64,000 bases of DNA from Aquibium microcysteis (GTDB lineage: Bacteria > Pseudomonadota > Alphaproteobacteria > Rhizobiales > Rhizobiaceae): the NCBI RefSeq assembly GCF_014495845.1, contig NZ_CP061080.1:5074001-5138000 (forward strand). Reading direction: 5' to 3'. Of the stretch, positions 27,717 through 35,988 are shown one piece after another. The notes beneath the pieces are model-generated. The model was not told the DNA's origin and did no database searches. It saw only the letters and a list, made by a program, of their open reading frames with translations. Every line of letters starts with the position of its first letter. Positions within the stretch are counted from its first letter, which is position 1. Position numbers and translations under genes: made by a program.

Positions 27717-28559
27717 TCAGGTCATGCCGTAGAAGCGCGCCGCCGTGCCGCCGAAGATGTCCGCCCGCTCGGCGGGCGCGAGGTCGGCCGTAAGCGTCCG
27801 GGCCGTGGCGAGCCAGGTGCCGTGCTCGCAGCGCAGCCGGCACACCGGCCAGTCCGAGCCCCACATCACGCGCCGCGGGCCGAAGGCGTCGAGGACGAGC
27901 TCGGCATAGGGCCGCAGCCGCGCGGCTGTCCAGCCCTCGCCGTCCTCGGTGACGAGCCCGGAGAGCTTGCAGAGCGCCGGCGTCTCCCGGGCGATGCGCC
28001 TCATCCCGGCCGACCAGCGCGCGAACTCGTCCGCCGCCGTCGCGTGGTCGCGGATCTGCGGCTTCATGCAGTGGTCGACGACGACGCGCAGCCCCGGGTG
28101 GCGGGCGAACAGCGTGAGGAAATTGTCGAGATGGCGCGAGAAGCCGAGCGCGTCGAAGGTCAGGTCGAGGTCGACGAGGGCGTCGAAGGCCCACCGCACG
28201 TCGGGGCGCAGCATCCAGTCGACATCCGGGATGTCCTGGATCATCGGGCGGACCCCGGCGAACTTCGGATGCGCCTTCAGCCGCTCGAGGTGGCGCAGGT
28301 CGGCGCGGTTCTCGAAATCCACCCAGCCGACGACCTTGGCGACGCTGTCGGACGCGTCGGCGATGCCGAGCAGGTATTCCGTCTCGGCGACCGTCGGCGC
28401 CGCCTGTACGAGCACGGTCTTGTCGATGCCCGCGGCCTTCAGCTGCGGATCGAGATCGTGCGGCCTGTAGATCCGGTCGAGAACCGGGTCTCCCTTCGGC
28501 ATCCAGAAATAGTCACCGCGCGCCGGGTTCCAGTAATGCTGATGGGCATCGACGAGCAT
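27717..28559 (-). CDS. Amidohydrolase, L-fuconolactonase-like
   Basis: This 280-aa amidohydrolase_2 barrel has the metal motif VDAHQHYWNP at the N-terminus, VVDHCMKP in the middle and MWGSDWPVCRL near the end. These are the motifs of L-fucono-1,5-lactonase and 4-sulfomuconolactone hydrolase relatives. It lies 8 bp after an aldose dehydrogenase-like gene on the same strand. The pair would oxidise a free aldose to its lactone and then open it, as in non-phosphorylative L-fucose catabolism. Confidence 0.88.
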   Translation of the reverse strand: MLVDAHQHYWNPARGDYFWMPKGDPVLDRIYRPHDLDPQLKAAGIDKTVLVQAAPTVAETEYLLGIADASDSVAKVVGWVDFENRADLRHLERLKAHPKFAGVRPMIQDIPDVDWMLRPDVRWAFDALVDLDLTFDALGFSRHLDNFLTLFARHPGLRVVVDHCMKPQIRDHATAADEFARWSAGMRRIARETPALCKLSGLVTEDGEGWTAARLRPYAELVLDAFGPRRVMWGSDWPVCRLRCEHGTWLATARTLTADLAPAERADIFGGTAARFYGMT

Positions 28560-28567
28560 GGCCGGCC

Positions 28568-29593
28568 TCACGCGGGCGTCGGCGCGTCGTCGCGCATCAG
28601 ACCCTCGCGCTTGAGGTCGGCCCAGAGCGCTGCGGGAATTCCGGCCGACAGGATGTCGAGATTGGCCCTGACCTCGGCGGCGACCTGTCCGCCGGGAATG
28701 AGCGATACGACGGCCGGGTGGGTGAGCGGGAAGTTCAGCGCCGCCTCGATCAGCCGCACGCCGTGGCGGACGCAGACCGCCTCGATGCGCGCGACCCGGT
28801 CGAGCACCTCCGGCGGCGCGGGATTGTAGTTGTACCAGGCGCCGGGCTTCGGCCCGGTCGCCAGGATGCCGGAATTGTAGGGTCCGCCGAGCACGATGCC
28901 GACGCCGCGCGCCTCGCACAGCGGCAGGAAGGAGGCGAGCGAGTCCTGCTCGAGCAGCGTGTAGCGGCCGGCGAGCAGGAAGAGGTCGAAATCGCCCCGT
29001 TCCAGCAGCCACTGGCACGGCTGCCACTCGTTGACGCCGGCGCCGAAGGCCCTGATCACGCCCTGGTCGCGCAGCGACAGGAGCGCATGGTAGCCGCCGG
29101 CCATGAACTGGGACAGATAATGGTCGAGCGTCTCCTGCGTGCCGTGGTTGAAGATGTCGAGGTCGTGGGCGAAGAGGATGTCGACCCGGTCGATGCCGAG
29201 GCGCTCCAGCGAGGCCTCGAAGGAGCGCATCACGCCGTCATGGGTGAAATCGTAGACCTCGCGGCGGCTCGGCACGTCGAAGAACTTGCCGATGCCGGTG
29301 CGCTCTTCCGGAGCGCAGCGCTGCAGCAGGCGGCCGACCTTGGTGGATAGCACGTAGTCGTCGCGGCGGCGCCCGCGCAGGAAGGTGTTGAGCCGCGTCT
29401 CGGCGAGGCCGAGCCCGTAGAGCGGCGCGGTGTCGAAGTAGCGGCAGCCGGTCTCCCAGGCGGCTTCGAGCGCACCCTGCGCCTCCGGCTCGCTGACCGC
29501 GCGGTAGAGATTGGCCATCGGCGCCGTGCCGAAGCCGAGTTCGGTGAAGGTGATGCCGCCATTTCCCAGGCGGTCGAAATGCCGTGTCTTCAT
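28568..29593 (-). CDS. Aldo/keto reductase family aldose 1-dehydrogenase (L-fucose dehydrogenase-like)
   Basis: This 341-aa AKR has FDTAPLYGLGLAETRLN with the catalytic Asp and Tyr, LSTKVGRLL with the Lys, and ILFAHDLDIFNHG with the His. The TAPLYG pattern plus this length matches D-threo-aldose 1-dehydrogenase and L-fucose dehydrogenase rather than the shorter DkgA/B group. With the lactonase downstream and the FucU homologue nearby, an L-fucose-type sugar is the best substrate guess. Confidence 0.88.
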   Translation of the reverse strand: MKTRHFDRLGNGGITFTELGFGTAPMANLYRAVSEPEAQGALEAAWETGCRYFDTAPLYGLGLAETRLNTFLRGRRRDDYVLSTKVGRLLQRCAPEERTGIGKFFDVPSRREVYDFTHDGVMRSFEASLERLGIDRVDILFAHDLDIFNHGTQETLDHYLSQFMAGGYHALLSLRDQGVIRAFGAGVNEWQPCQWLLERGDFDLFLLAGRYTLLEQDSLASFLPLCEARGVGIVLGGPYNSGILATGPKPGAWYNYNPAPPEVLDRVARIEAVCVRHGVRLIEAALNFPLTHPAVVSLIPGGQVAAEVRANLDILSAGIPAALWADLKREGLMRDDAPTPA

Positions 29594-29605
29594 GGCTGAA
29601 CGCCG

Positions 29606-29662
29606 CGCCTCCCAACGCCGATCGCACGGCAGACTAGCATGGATCGGGCGGTTGGGGAGGCG
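29606..29662. repeat. 57-bp imperfect palindrome in divergent intergenic region
   Basis: CGCCTCCCAACGCCGATC (29606-29623) is mirrored by 29642-29662, which is its reverse complement with three single-base insertions. An 18-bp centre separates the arms. It lies just upstream of the aldose dehydrogenase start and 150 bp before btpA. It could be an operator, an mRNA hairpin or a dispersed palindromic element. Confidence 0.6.
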
Positions 29663-29814
29663 TCTTCGGGCGGAGGCGACGCGTTCGCCCTTCCTGCCTC
29701 TGCGGTTTCACGTGTGACGGAGACGGAATCCGTCGTGCCGGCCGGTCGACGGATTGCACCCGGCCACGGGGCTGGCTAGCTTGGACGGCAGCGCTTGGGA
29801 GGGCCTGCATCGAC

Positions 29815-30618
29815 ATGACCGCGAAGTTCCGCCGTGTGTTCGGCGACGGCAAGCCGCTGATCGCCATGGTGCATCTGGGGGCACTGCCCGGCAGCCCGCT
29901 CTTCGACGATGATGCGGGCGTCGAGGGGCTCGTCGAGGCGGCCGGACGCGATCTCGACGCGCTCTGCGCGGCCGGCTTCGACGCGGTGATGTTCGGCAAC
30001 GAGAACGACCGCCCTTACGAGTTTTCGGTCGACACGGCGTCGAGCGCGGCCATGGCCTATGTGATCGGGCGGCTGCGTGCGCGCATCACCGTCCCCTTCG
30101 GCGTCAACGTGCTCTGGGACCCGATGAGCTCGATCGCGGTCGCCGCGGCGACCGGCGCGTCCTTCGTGCGCGAGATCTTCACCGGCACCTACGCCTCCGA
30201 CATGGGTCCCTGGACGCCGGATGCCGGCAAGGCGATGCGCTACCGCGACCGGCTCGGCCGCAGCGACATGCCGCTGCTCTACAACGTCTCGGCCGAGTTC
30301 GCCCATTCGCTCGACGCGCGGCCGCTGGCCGAGCGCGCGCGCTCGGCGGTGTTCTCGTCGATCCCCGACGCCATCCTCGTTTCGGGGCCGATCACCGGCG
30401 AGGCGGCGCCGATGCACCATCTGGAAAGCGTCAAGGCGGCGCTTCCGGCGATGCCGGTGCTGGCCAACACCGGCGTCAGGCATGCGACCGTGCGCGACGT
30501 GCTGGCGGTGGCCGACGGCTGCATCGTCGGTTCCGCGCTGAAGGTGGACGGCGACACCTGGAACGCCGTCGATGCGGACCGCGCCCGCGAGTTCGTCGCC
30601 CTGGCGAAGGGTCGCTGA
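29815..30618 (+). CDS. BtpA/SgcQ family protein
   Basis: This 267-aa TIM-barrel protein has the BtpA signature: IAMVHLGALPGSP near residue 20, FDAVMFGNENDRPY, FVREIFTGTYASDMGPW and a C-terminal ADGCIVGSALKVDG phosphate-binding-like stretch. BtpA is known for a role in photosystem I stability in cyanobacteria, while most bacterial members, such as SgcQ, sit in sugar clusters with unknown activity. Here an M42 peptidase and an FGGY kinase follow with almost no spacing. Confidence 0.9.
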   Translation: MTAKFRRVFGDGKPLIAMVHLGALPGSPLFDDDAGVEGLVEAAGRDLDALCAAGFDAVMFGNENDRPYEFSVDTASSAAMAYVIGRLRARITVPFGVNVLWDPMSSIAVAAATGASFVREIFTGTYASDMGPWTPDAGKAMRYRDRLGRSDMPLLYNVSAEFAHSLDARPLAERARSAVFSSIPDAILVSGPITGEAAPMHHLESVKAALPAMPVLANTGVRHATVRDVLAVADGCIVGSALKVDGDTWNAVDADRAREFVALAKGR

Positions 30619-30621
30619 GCC

Positions 30622-31719
30622 GTGGACGTCGCCGCGCTGACCGCCGAGCTGATGACGATCCCGGGCCTGTGCGGCCACGAGGGCCGCGTGCGCGCCCGCA
30701 TCCGGCGGGAGCTCGACGCGATCGGCCTTGCGCATGCGACCGACGTGCTCGGCAACCTGACCACGACCCTGCCCGGGGATCCGGAGGCGCCGTCGGTCAT
30801 GCTGATCGCCCACATGGACCAGCTGGGCTTCATGGTCCGCCGGATCGAGAAGGACGGCTTCCTCCGGCTCGAACGCGTCGGCGGCGTGCCCGAGCGGGCG
30901 CTGGCGGCGCAGCCGATGCTGATCTGCGTCGGCGAAGGCCGGGACGTGACCGGGATCGTCGCCAACAAGGCCCATCACGCCACCACGCCGGACGAGAAAT
31001 ACGCGGTCGTGCCCTATCCTGAGATCTATCTCGACGCCGGCTTCCGCTCGGCCGACGAGGTGGAGGCGGCCGGCATCCGCATCGGTACGCCGGTGGTCTA
31101 CGCGCCCGCCGTGCGGCGCCTCGCCAACGGGCTGCTTGCCGGCACGTCCGTCGACGACCGCGCCGGCTGTGCCGTCATGCTCGCCGTGGCGCGCGCGCTC
31201 GCGACGGGGGAGGGGCGGCGGCCCACGGTCCATCTCGCCTTCTCGGTGCAGGAGGAGTTCAACCTGCGCGGCGTGCTGCCGGCCGTCCATGCGCTGAAGC
31301 CCGCCATCGCCATCCAGATCGACCTGGTGCTCGCGACCGACACGCCCGACATGGCCGCGCGCGGCGACGTGCGCCTGGGCGGCGGTCCGGCGATGGGGCT
31401 CTACTCGTTCCATGGGCGGGGCACGCTGAACGGCCTCATCCCGCATCCGGCCCTGACCGGGCTGTTCGAGCGGACGGCCGCCGCGGCGGGACTGCCGCTG
31501 CAGCGCTCGGTCCATATCGGGGCGCTGACCGAGACCAGCTACGTCCAGATCGCCGGGACGGGCGTCGCCTGCCTCGACGTCGGCTTCCCGATGCGGGCCT
31601 CGCATTCGGCGAACGAAGTGGTCGACCCCGCCGACCTCGACGCGCTCGCCCGGCTGATCGTCGCAGCCCTGCACGGCATCGGCCCCGGCTTCCCGCTCGA
31701 TCCGGACGCAACGGGATGA
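30622..31719 (+). CDS. M42-family metallopeptidase (SgcX-like)
   Basis: This 365-aa protein starts at GTG 30622. It has the co-catalytic zinc ligands of M42 aminopeptidases: MLIAHMDQLGFMV, then SVDDRAGCAVML with the bridging Asp, and FSVQEEFNLRG with the general-base Glu pair. HSANEVVD near the C-terminus holds the last His. In E. coli an M42 protein (SgcX) and a BtpA protein (SgcQ) share one sugar operon, so the pairing is conserved. The substrate may be a glycosidic or amide conjugate rather than a peptide. Confidence 0.88.
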   Translation: MDVAALTAELMTIPGLCGHEGRVRARIRRELDAIGLAHATDVLGNLTTTLPGDPEAPSVMLIAHMDQLGFMVRRIEKDGFLRLERVGGVPERALAAQPMLICVGEGRDVTGIVANKAHHATTPDEKYAVVPYPEIYLDAGFRSADEVEAAGIRIGTPVVYAPAVRRLANGLLAGTSVDDRAGCAVMLAVARALATGEGRRPTVHLAFSVQEEFNLRGVLPAVHALKPAIAIQIDLVLATDTPDMAARGDVRLGGGPAMGLYSFHGRGTLNGLIPHPALTGLFERTAAAAGLPLQRSVHIGALTETSYVQIAGTGVACLDVGFPMRASHSANEVVDPADLDALARLIVAALHGIGPGFPLDPDATG

Positions 31720-33203
31720 GACACACGCTCGGCATCGACGTCGGCACCTTCGAGACCAAGGGCGTCATCGCCGACGCGGACGGACGCATCGTGGCGCAGG
31801 CCGCGCGGCCGCACCGCATGCTGGTGCCGCAGCCCGGCTGGGCCGAGCATCGCCCCGACGAAGACTGGTGGGGCGACTTCGTGCACGTCACCCGCACGAT
31901 GCTGGCCGAGAGCCGCATCGATCCGCGCTCGATCCGCGCCGTCGCCGCCTCCGCCATCGGCCCCTGCATGCTGCCGGTGGATGCCGGGGGCCGCGCGCTG
32001 ATGAACGGCGTGCTATACGGCGTCGACACGCGGGCCGCGCGCGAGATCGAGGAACTGAACGCGCTCGCAGGTGCCGACCGCATCCTGGCGCGCTGCGGCA
32101 ACACGCTGACCTCGCAGTCGGTCGGGCCGAAGATCCTGTGGACGAGGAACCAGCGGCCGGAGGTCTTCGCCCGGACCGCCACCTTCATGACGTCGACGAG
32201 CTTCCTCGTCATGAAGCTGACCGGCCGCAGGGTCATCGACCACTACACCGCGTCCAACGCGACGCCCTTCTACGACGTCGCCGCGCTCGACTGGTGCTTC
32301 GACCTCGCGCCCGACGTCGTCCGCCGCGAGCAGATGCCCGAACTGATGTGGTCGACGGAGATCGCGGGCCATGTGACGGCCGCCGCGGCCGCCGAGACCG
32401 GCCTCGCCGAAGGCACGCCGGTGACCTGCGGCACGATCGACGCGGCGGCCGAGGCCGTCTCCGTCGGCGTGCTGGAGCCGGGCGAGATGATGATGATGTA
32501 TGGTTCGACCATCTTCATCATCATGCCGACGGAAGGCCGCGTCGCCGATTCCCGGCTCTGGCATGCGCCGTGGCTGTTTCCGGGCCGGAGCGCGGCGATG
32601 GCGGGACTCGCCACCTCCGGCACGCTGACCCACTGGTTCCGCGACCAGTTCGCCCGCGACCTCGACCCCGAGACCGCCTTCGCCGCGCTGGCAGAGGAGG
32701 CGCAGGCCTCTCCGCCAGGCGCGAGGGGTCTGATCGTGCTGCCCTACTTCTCCGGCGAGCGGACGCCCATCCACGACCCCGACGCGAAAGGAGTCATCTT
32801 CGGGCTGAACCTCACCCATACCCGCGGCGACGTCTACCGCGCCGTGATCGAGGGCATCGCGCTCGGCACGGCGCATGTGATCGACACCTTCCGCGAGGCG
32901 GGAGCCCCACCCCGCGCCATCCGCGCCGTCGGCGGCGGCACGAAGAACGCGCTCTGGGCGCAGGCGACGTCCGATGCCTGCCAGGTGACGCAGAGCCTGT
33001 GCGCGAAGTCCATCGGCGCATCCTATGGCAACGCCTTCCTGGCCGCGCTCGCCGTGGGCGACGTGAAGCCGGACGACATCCGGCGCTGGAATCCCGTGGA
33101 GGGCGAGATCGTGCCCGATCCGGCCGTGGCGGACCTCCATGCCGGCAGGAACCGGATCTTCCGGGACCTCTATGCACGGACGAAGACGCTGATGGCGCAA
33201 TAG
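31716..33203 (+). CDS. FGGY-family carbohydrate kinase (xylulokinase-like)
   Basis: This 495-aa kinase opens with the phosphate loop GIDVGTFETKGVIAD. It has QPGWAEHRPDEDWW, the catalytic Asp region CGTIDAAAEAVSVG and the C-terminal ATP motif AVGGGTKNALWAQATSD. FGGY kinases phosphorylate sugars or sugar alcohols. It overlaps the M42 gene by 4 bp. Confidence 0.92.
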   Translation: MRHTLGIDVGTFETKGVIADADGRIVAQAARPHRMLVPQPGWAEHRPDEDWWGDFVHVTRTMLAESRIDPRSIRAVAASAIGPCMLPVDAGGRALMNGVLYGVDTRAAREIEELNALAGADRILARCGNTLTSQSVGPKILWTRNQRPEVFARTATFMTSTSFLVMKLTGRRVIDHYTASNATPFYDVAALDWCFDLAPDVVRREQMPELMWSTEIAGHVTAAAAAETGLAEGTPVTCGTIDAAAEAVSVGVLEPGEMMMMYGSTIFIIMPTEGRVADSRLWHAPWLFPGRSAAMAGLATSGTLTHWFRDQFARDLDPETAFAALAEEAQASPPGARGLIVLPYFSGERTPIHDPDAKGVIFGLNLTHTRGDVYRAVIEGIALGTAHVIDTFREAGAPPRAIRAVGGGTKNALWAQATSDACQVTQSLCAKSIGASYGNAFLAALAVGDVKPDDIRRWNPVEGEIVPDPAVADLHAGRNRIFRDLYARTKTLMAQ

Positions 33204-33226
33204 GTCTTAGACCGGCGTCCTGCGGA

Positions 33227-34111
33227 CTATGGCAGCGTCCGGCCGGCCGGGCCGCTCTCCGAAAGACGGGTGACGTCGGCGGCCGTGAGGGTGCCGCGGC
33301 GCGCGACCGGCATCGAGACGTGGAGCGCGGCTGCGGCGGCGGCGAAGGAGACCGCTCCGCCGAGATCGCCGCCGGCCGCCAGCCGGGCCGCCAGCGCCCC
33401 CGTGAAGCAGTCGCCGGCGCCGTGGGTGGAGACGACGCCGACCGGAAAGGCCGCGACATGGCGCGTGGCTTCGCCCGGGCTTCGCAGGATGCAGCCCTCA
33501 TCGCCGCGCGTCTCGATCAGTGTACCGCGGAAGCCGTCGAGGCCGCGCCCGATCATCTCCGCTTCGACGCGGTTGACGACGAGCACGTCCGTCAGCGACA
33601 GCAGTTCCCGTGGGACCGCGCGCGCGGGCGCGGCGTTGAGAACGACGCGCGCACCCGTAGCGGCGGCCTTGCGCGCCACGGCGAGATTGGCGGCCTCCGG
33701 CACTTCGTTCTGCAGCAGGACGAGGCCGCAGTCGTGAGGCAGCGCGATGGAACCGCCGTCGATCGCCCCGTTCGCCGCCGACACGATGACGGCGCCGTAG
33801 TCGCCGCCCTGCGTGACGATCGCCACGCTCATGCCGGAGGCGAGCGCCGGGTCGACCGCGATGCGGCTCACGTCGACGCCGCCGGCGGCAAGCTGCGCGG
33901 TCATGGCGGCTCCCGCCTCGTCGCGGCCGACTCGCCCGGCGAAGGCGACGGACGCCCCGAGGCGCGCGGCGGCGAGCGCCTGGTTGCCGCCCTTGCCGCC
34001 GAGCGCATAGGTCACGCCGGTCCCGGGCAGCGTCTCGTCGAGCACGGGCAGGCGCTGCGCGGTGACGATGACGTCGTGATGCAGCGCGCCGACCACCAGC
34101 ACCGACCCCAT
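33227..34111 (-). CDS. PfkB-family carbohydrate kinase (ribokinase-like, second)
   Basis: This 294-aa kinase has ALGGKGGNQALAAARLG and VSTHGAGDCFTGALAARLA; the second motif carries the catalytic Asp in GAGD. It is divergent in sequence from the kinase at 21105. It lies 3 bp after the TIM-barrel isomerase gene, so the two form an isomerase-kinase pair on the minus strand, convergent with the FGGY kinase. Confidence 0.9.
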   Translation of the reverse strand: MGSVLVVGALHHDVIVTAQRLPVLDETLPGTGVTYALGGKGGNQALAAARLGASVAFAGRVGRDEAGAAMTAQLAAGGVDVSRIAVDPALASGMSVAIVTQGGDYGAVIVSAANGAIDGGSIALPHDCGLVLLQNEVPEAANLAVARKAAATGARVVLNAAPARAVPRELLSLTDVLVVNRVEAEMIGRGLDGFRGTLIETRGDEGCILRSPGEATRHVAAFPVGVVSTHGAGDCFTGALAARLAAGGDLGGAVSFAAAAAALHVSMPVARRGTLTAADVTRLSESGPAGRTLP

Positions 34112-34114
34112 GCC

Positions 34115-35098
34115 TCAGGCTCCGAACAGGGCGCGGGAGACGATGCGGTGGGAGGCGGGCGAATCCTGGCGGGCGACGGCCGCGGCCAGCGCCGGGTCGT
34201 CCACCAGCAGCGACGCGACCTCCCCGAGCCGCCGGACCACCGCGATGTTGGCGGCGCACTCCGCCTCCGGGTCGATGCCGGAATGGTCGGGGAAGGTGTC
34301 GAAGTAGATCGCCCCGCCATAGCGCTGGCGCTTCAGCTCGACCAGCAGCTCGACCGTCTGCACCGGATGCACCGTGCCCACCATCAGCCCGTCGTCGCGT
34401 TTGCCATAGCCGTCGTTCAGGTGCACGCCGAGCAGCCTCGAATGGCGGGCGACGAGATGGGCGGCATGCGCCGGCATCTCGTCGGCATAGAGGACGTGCG
34501 CGAAGTCCAGCGTGACGCCCAGATTGGCGCAGCCCGCCTCGCGGATGGCCAGCAGCGTCGTGCCGACGTCGGGCATCAGCGCGAAGGCGCGCGGCTCGTT
34601 CGGCTTGTACTCGATGGCGACGTCTGTTTCCGGGTCGTGCGCGGCGACTTCCCGCAGGGCCTCGATCGTCCAGTCCCACAGCCGTCCGTAGTCGGCCTGG
34701 AAGGAGGTGTCGAAGCCGTCCTGGCCCATCCAGAGGGTCATCAGCCGGCTGCCGAGCGCGCGGCCGGCATCGATGCCGCGTTTCGTCACGTCGATGGCGG
34801 CGCGGCGGATGCGCGGGTCCGGATGGGTAAAGGCGCCCAGCTTGAACTCCGGCTCGGTGTAGTAGCGCATGGCGAGCCCGTTCAGCGCGATCCCGTGCCG
34901 CTCGAGCGCCGCGGCGACGTCGGCCGGATCGAGACCGTCGACATGGTCGGGATAGTTCAGGTCAGCGGCGTTGAGGCCGGGCACGAGGCTCGCGCGCTCG
35001 AGAAGGTCGAGCGTGGTGATGCGGTTGCGGCCGGGCCACTTGTCCGCGATGCCGATCCGGAAGGCGTTGAGCCGGGCCGCGAAACGGGGCGTCGTCAC
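34115..35098 (-). CDS. Sugar isomerase/epimerase TIM barrel protein
   Basis: This 327-aa protein of the xylose isomerase-like TIM barrel family shows metal and substrate residues in DVAIEYKPNEPR, GVTLDFAHVLYAD, GVHLNDGYGKRDDG and YFDTFPDHSG. This set resembles rhamnose isomerase-type and L-sugar isomerase proteins. The GTG start at 35098 overlaps the stop of a 50-codon frame as GTGA. A kinase gene follows directly. The specific ketose is unknown. Confidence 0.86.
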   Translation of the reverse strand: MTTPRFAARLNAFRIGIADKWPGRNRITTLDLLERASLVPGLNAADLNYPDHVDGLDPADVAAALERHGIALNGLAMRYYTEPEFKLGAFTHPDPRIRRAAIDVTKRGIDAGRALGSRLMTLWMGQDGFDTSFQADYGRLWDWTIEALREVAAHDPETDVAIEYKPNEPRAFALMPDVGTTLLAIREAGCANLGVTLDFAHVLYADEMPAHAAHLVARHSRLLGVHLNDGYGKRDDGLMVGTVHPVQTVELLVELKRQRYGGAIYFDTFPDHSGIDPEAECAANIAVVRRLGEVASLLVDDPALAAAVARQDSPASHRIVSRALFGA

Positions 35099-35247
35099 GT
35101 CGCGGCTCCGATCCGGATGGGGATCGATCCATGTCCTGGCCGCCCTGGTTTCGGCCGCGCCCCCGAGGCGGCAGGCCGCACCGTCACGGCGACGCCGTCG
35201 TTCGCAGGCAGGCGCAGGGTTTCGCCAGCCTCGGTCTCGCTCTCCAT
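35095..35247 (-). CDS. Small open reading frame coupled to the isomerase gene
   Basis: A 50-codon frame starts at ATG 35247 immediately after GGAGGAGACG, a strong ribosome site, and its stop overlaps the isomerase GTG. The peptide (MESETEAGETLRLPAND...) resembles nothing I recognise; it could be a coupling leader or the 5' remnant of a lost gene. It occupies half of the 302-bp gap; the rest (35248-35400) shows nothing. Confidence 0.35.
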   Translation of the reverse strand: MESETEAGETLRLPANDGVAVTVRPAASGARPKPGRPGHGSIPIRIGAAT

Positions 35248-35400
35248 CGTCTCCTCCACGTCGTCGCGGCCCAGCATGGGCGTGCCGGAGGCGCGGCGTC
35301 AACGACGATTTCGGCCCTGCCGGCGCGCCCGCCGCCCGGGTTCCCGCCGTGCCGGGGGCCTGCCGTTGAGCGGCCCGGGTGCCGCCGCTATCCTGCCGCG

Positions 35401-35973
35401 ATGGCCCGGATCGTCGTCTTCTCCGCCGAACTGACCGTGATCGCCGCGACGACCCGGGCGACGGGCGGGATTCGCTGGGGCGGCCCGGCCGACCGCGACG
35501 CCCTCGTCGCCGCGGGAGCCGGGCCTGCGATGGTGGACAGCGCGTTCAGGGAAAGCGCCATCGCCCGGGTGGCCGTCGCGGAGGAGGACGGGCGGGTCAT
35601 CGGGCAGAACGTCTATCTGGCCGCCGGCGCGCTCCGGGTCTACCCATGGCTCACCGTCGAACTGGCGCAGGGCCGGGAGGTCCTGGCGATGGGCGGCCTG
35701 GTGGTGCCGGAGCATCGCGGCCGGCATCTGCTTGCCGACATCAAGGGCTTCGCCGCCCGCGCCTTTCTCGACCAGGGCTACGTGCGCATGGTCAGCGTCG
35801 TCGAGACGCGCAACACGGCGTCCCTGCGGGCGCATGCGCGGATCGGCGCGGTGGCGCTCGCGACGCTGACGCGGATCCGTCTCGGCCGGCTGGACCTCGT
35901 CCGCGACGACCGTTCGACGCGGCACCTGCAGATCGCGACCCGTCCCTACGTCTTCTCCACACGGCTGCCTTGA
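35401..35973 (+). CDS. GNAT-like acetyltransferase
   Basis: This 190-aa protein shows a GNAT-like pattern: VAVAEEDGRVIGQNVYLAAG, then MGGLVVPEHRGRHLLADIKG with the acetyl-CoA pyrophosphate loop (R-G-R-H-L), and YVRMVSVVETRNTASLRAHA matching the C-terminal N-x-x-S-x-x-x-x-x-x-x-G motif. The acyl acceptor is unknown. No good ribosome site precedes the ATG. It is convergent with the DUF4011 helicase gene, 15 bp apart, and marks the left edge of the defence island. Confidence 0.75.
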   Translation: MARIVVFSAELTVIAATTRATGGIRWGGPADRDALVAAGAGPAMVDSAFRESAIARVAVAEEDGRVIGQNVYLAAGALRVYPWLTVELAQGREVLAMGGLVVPEHRGRHLLADIKGFAARAFLDQGYVRMVSVVETRNTASLRAHARIGAVALATLTRIRLGRLDLVRDDRSTRHLQIATRPYVFSTRLP

Positions 35974-35988
35974 GCGACCGGCCGCCGG

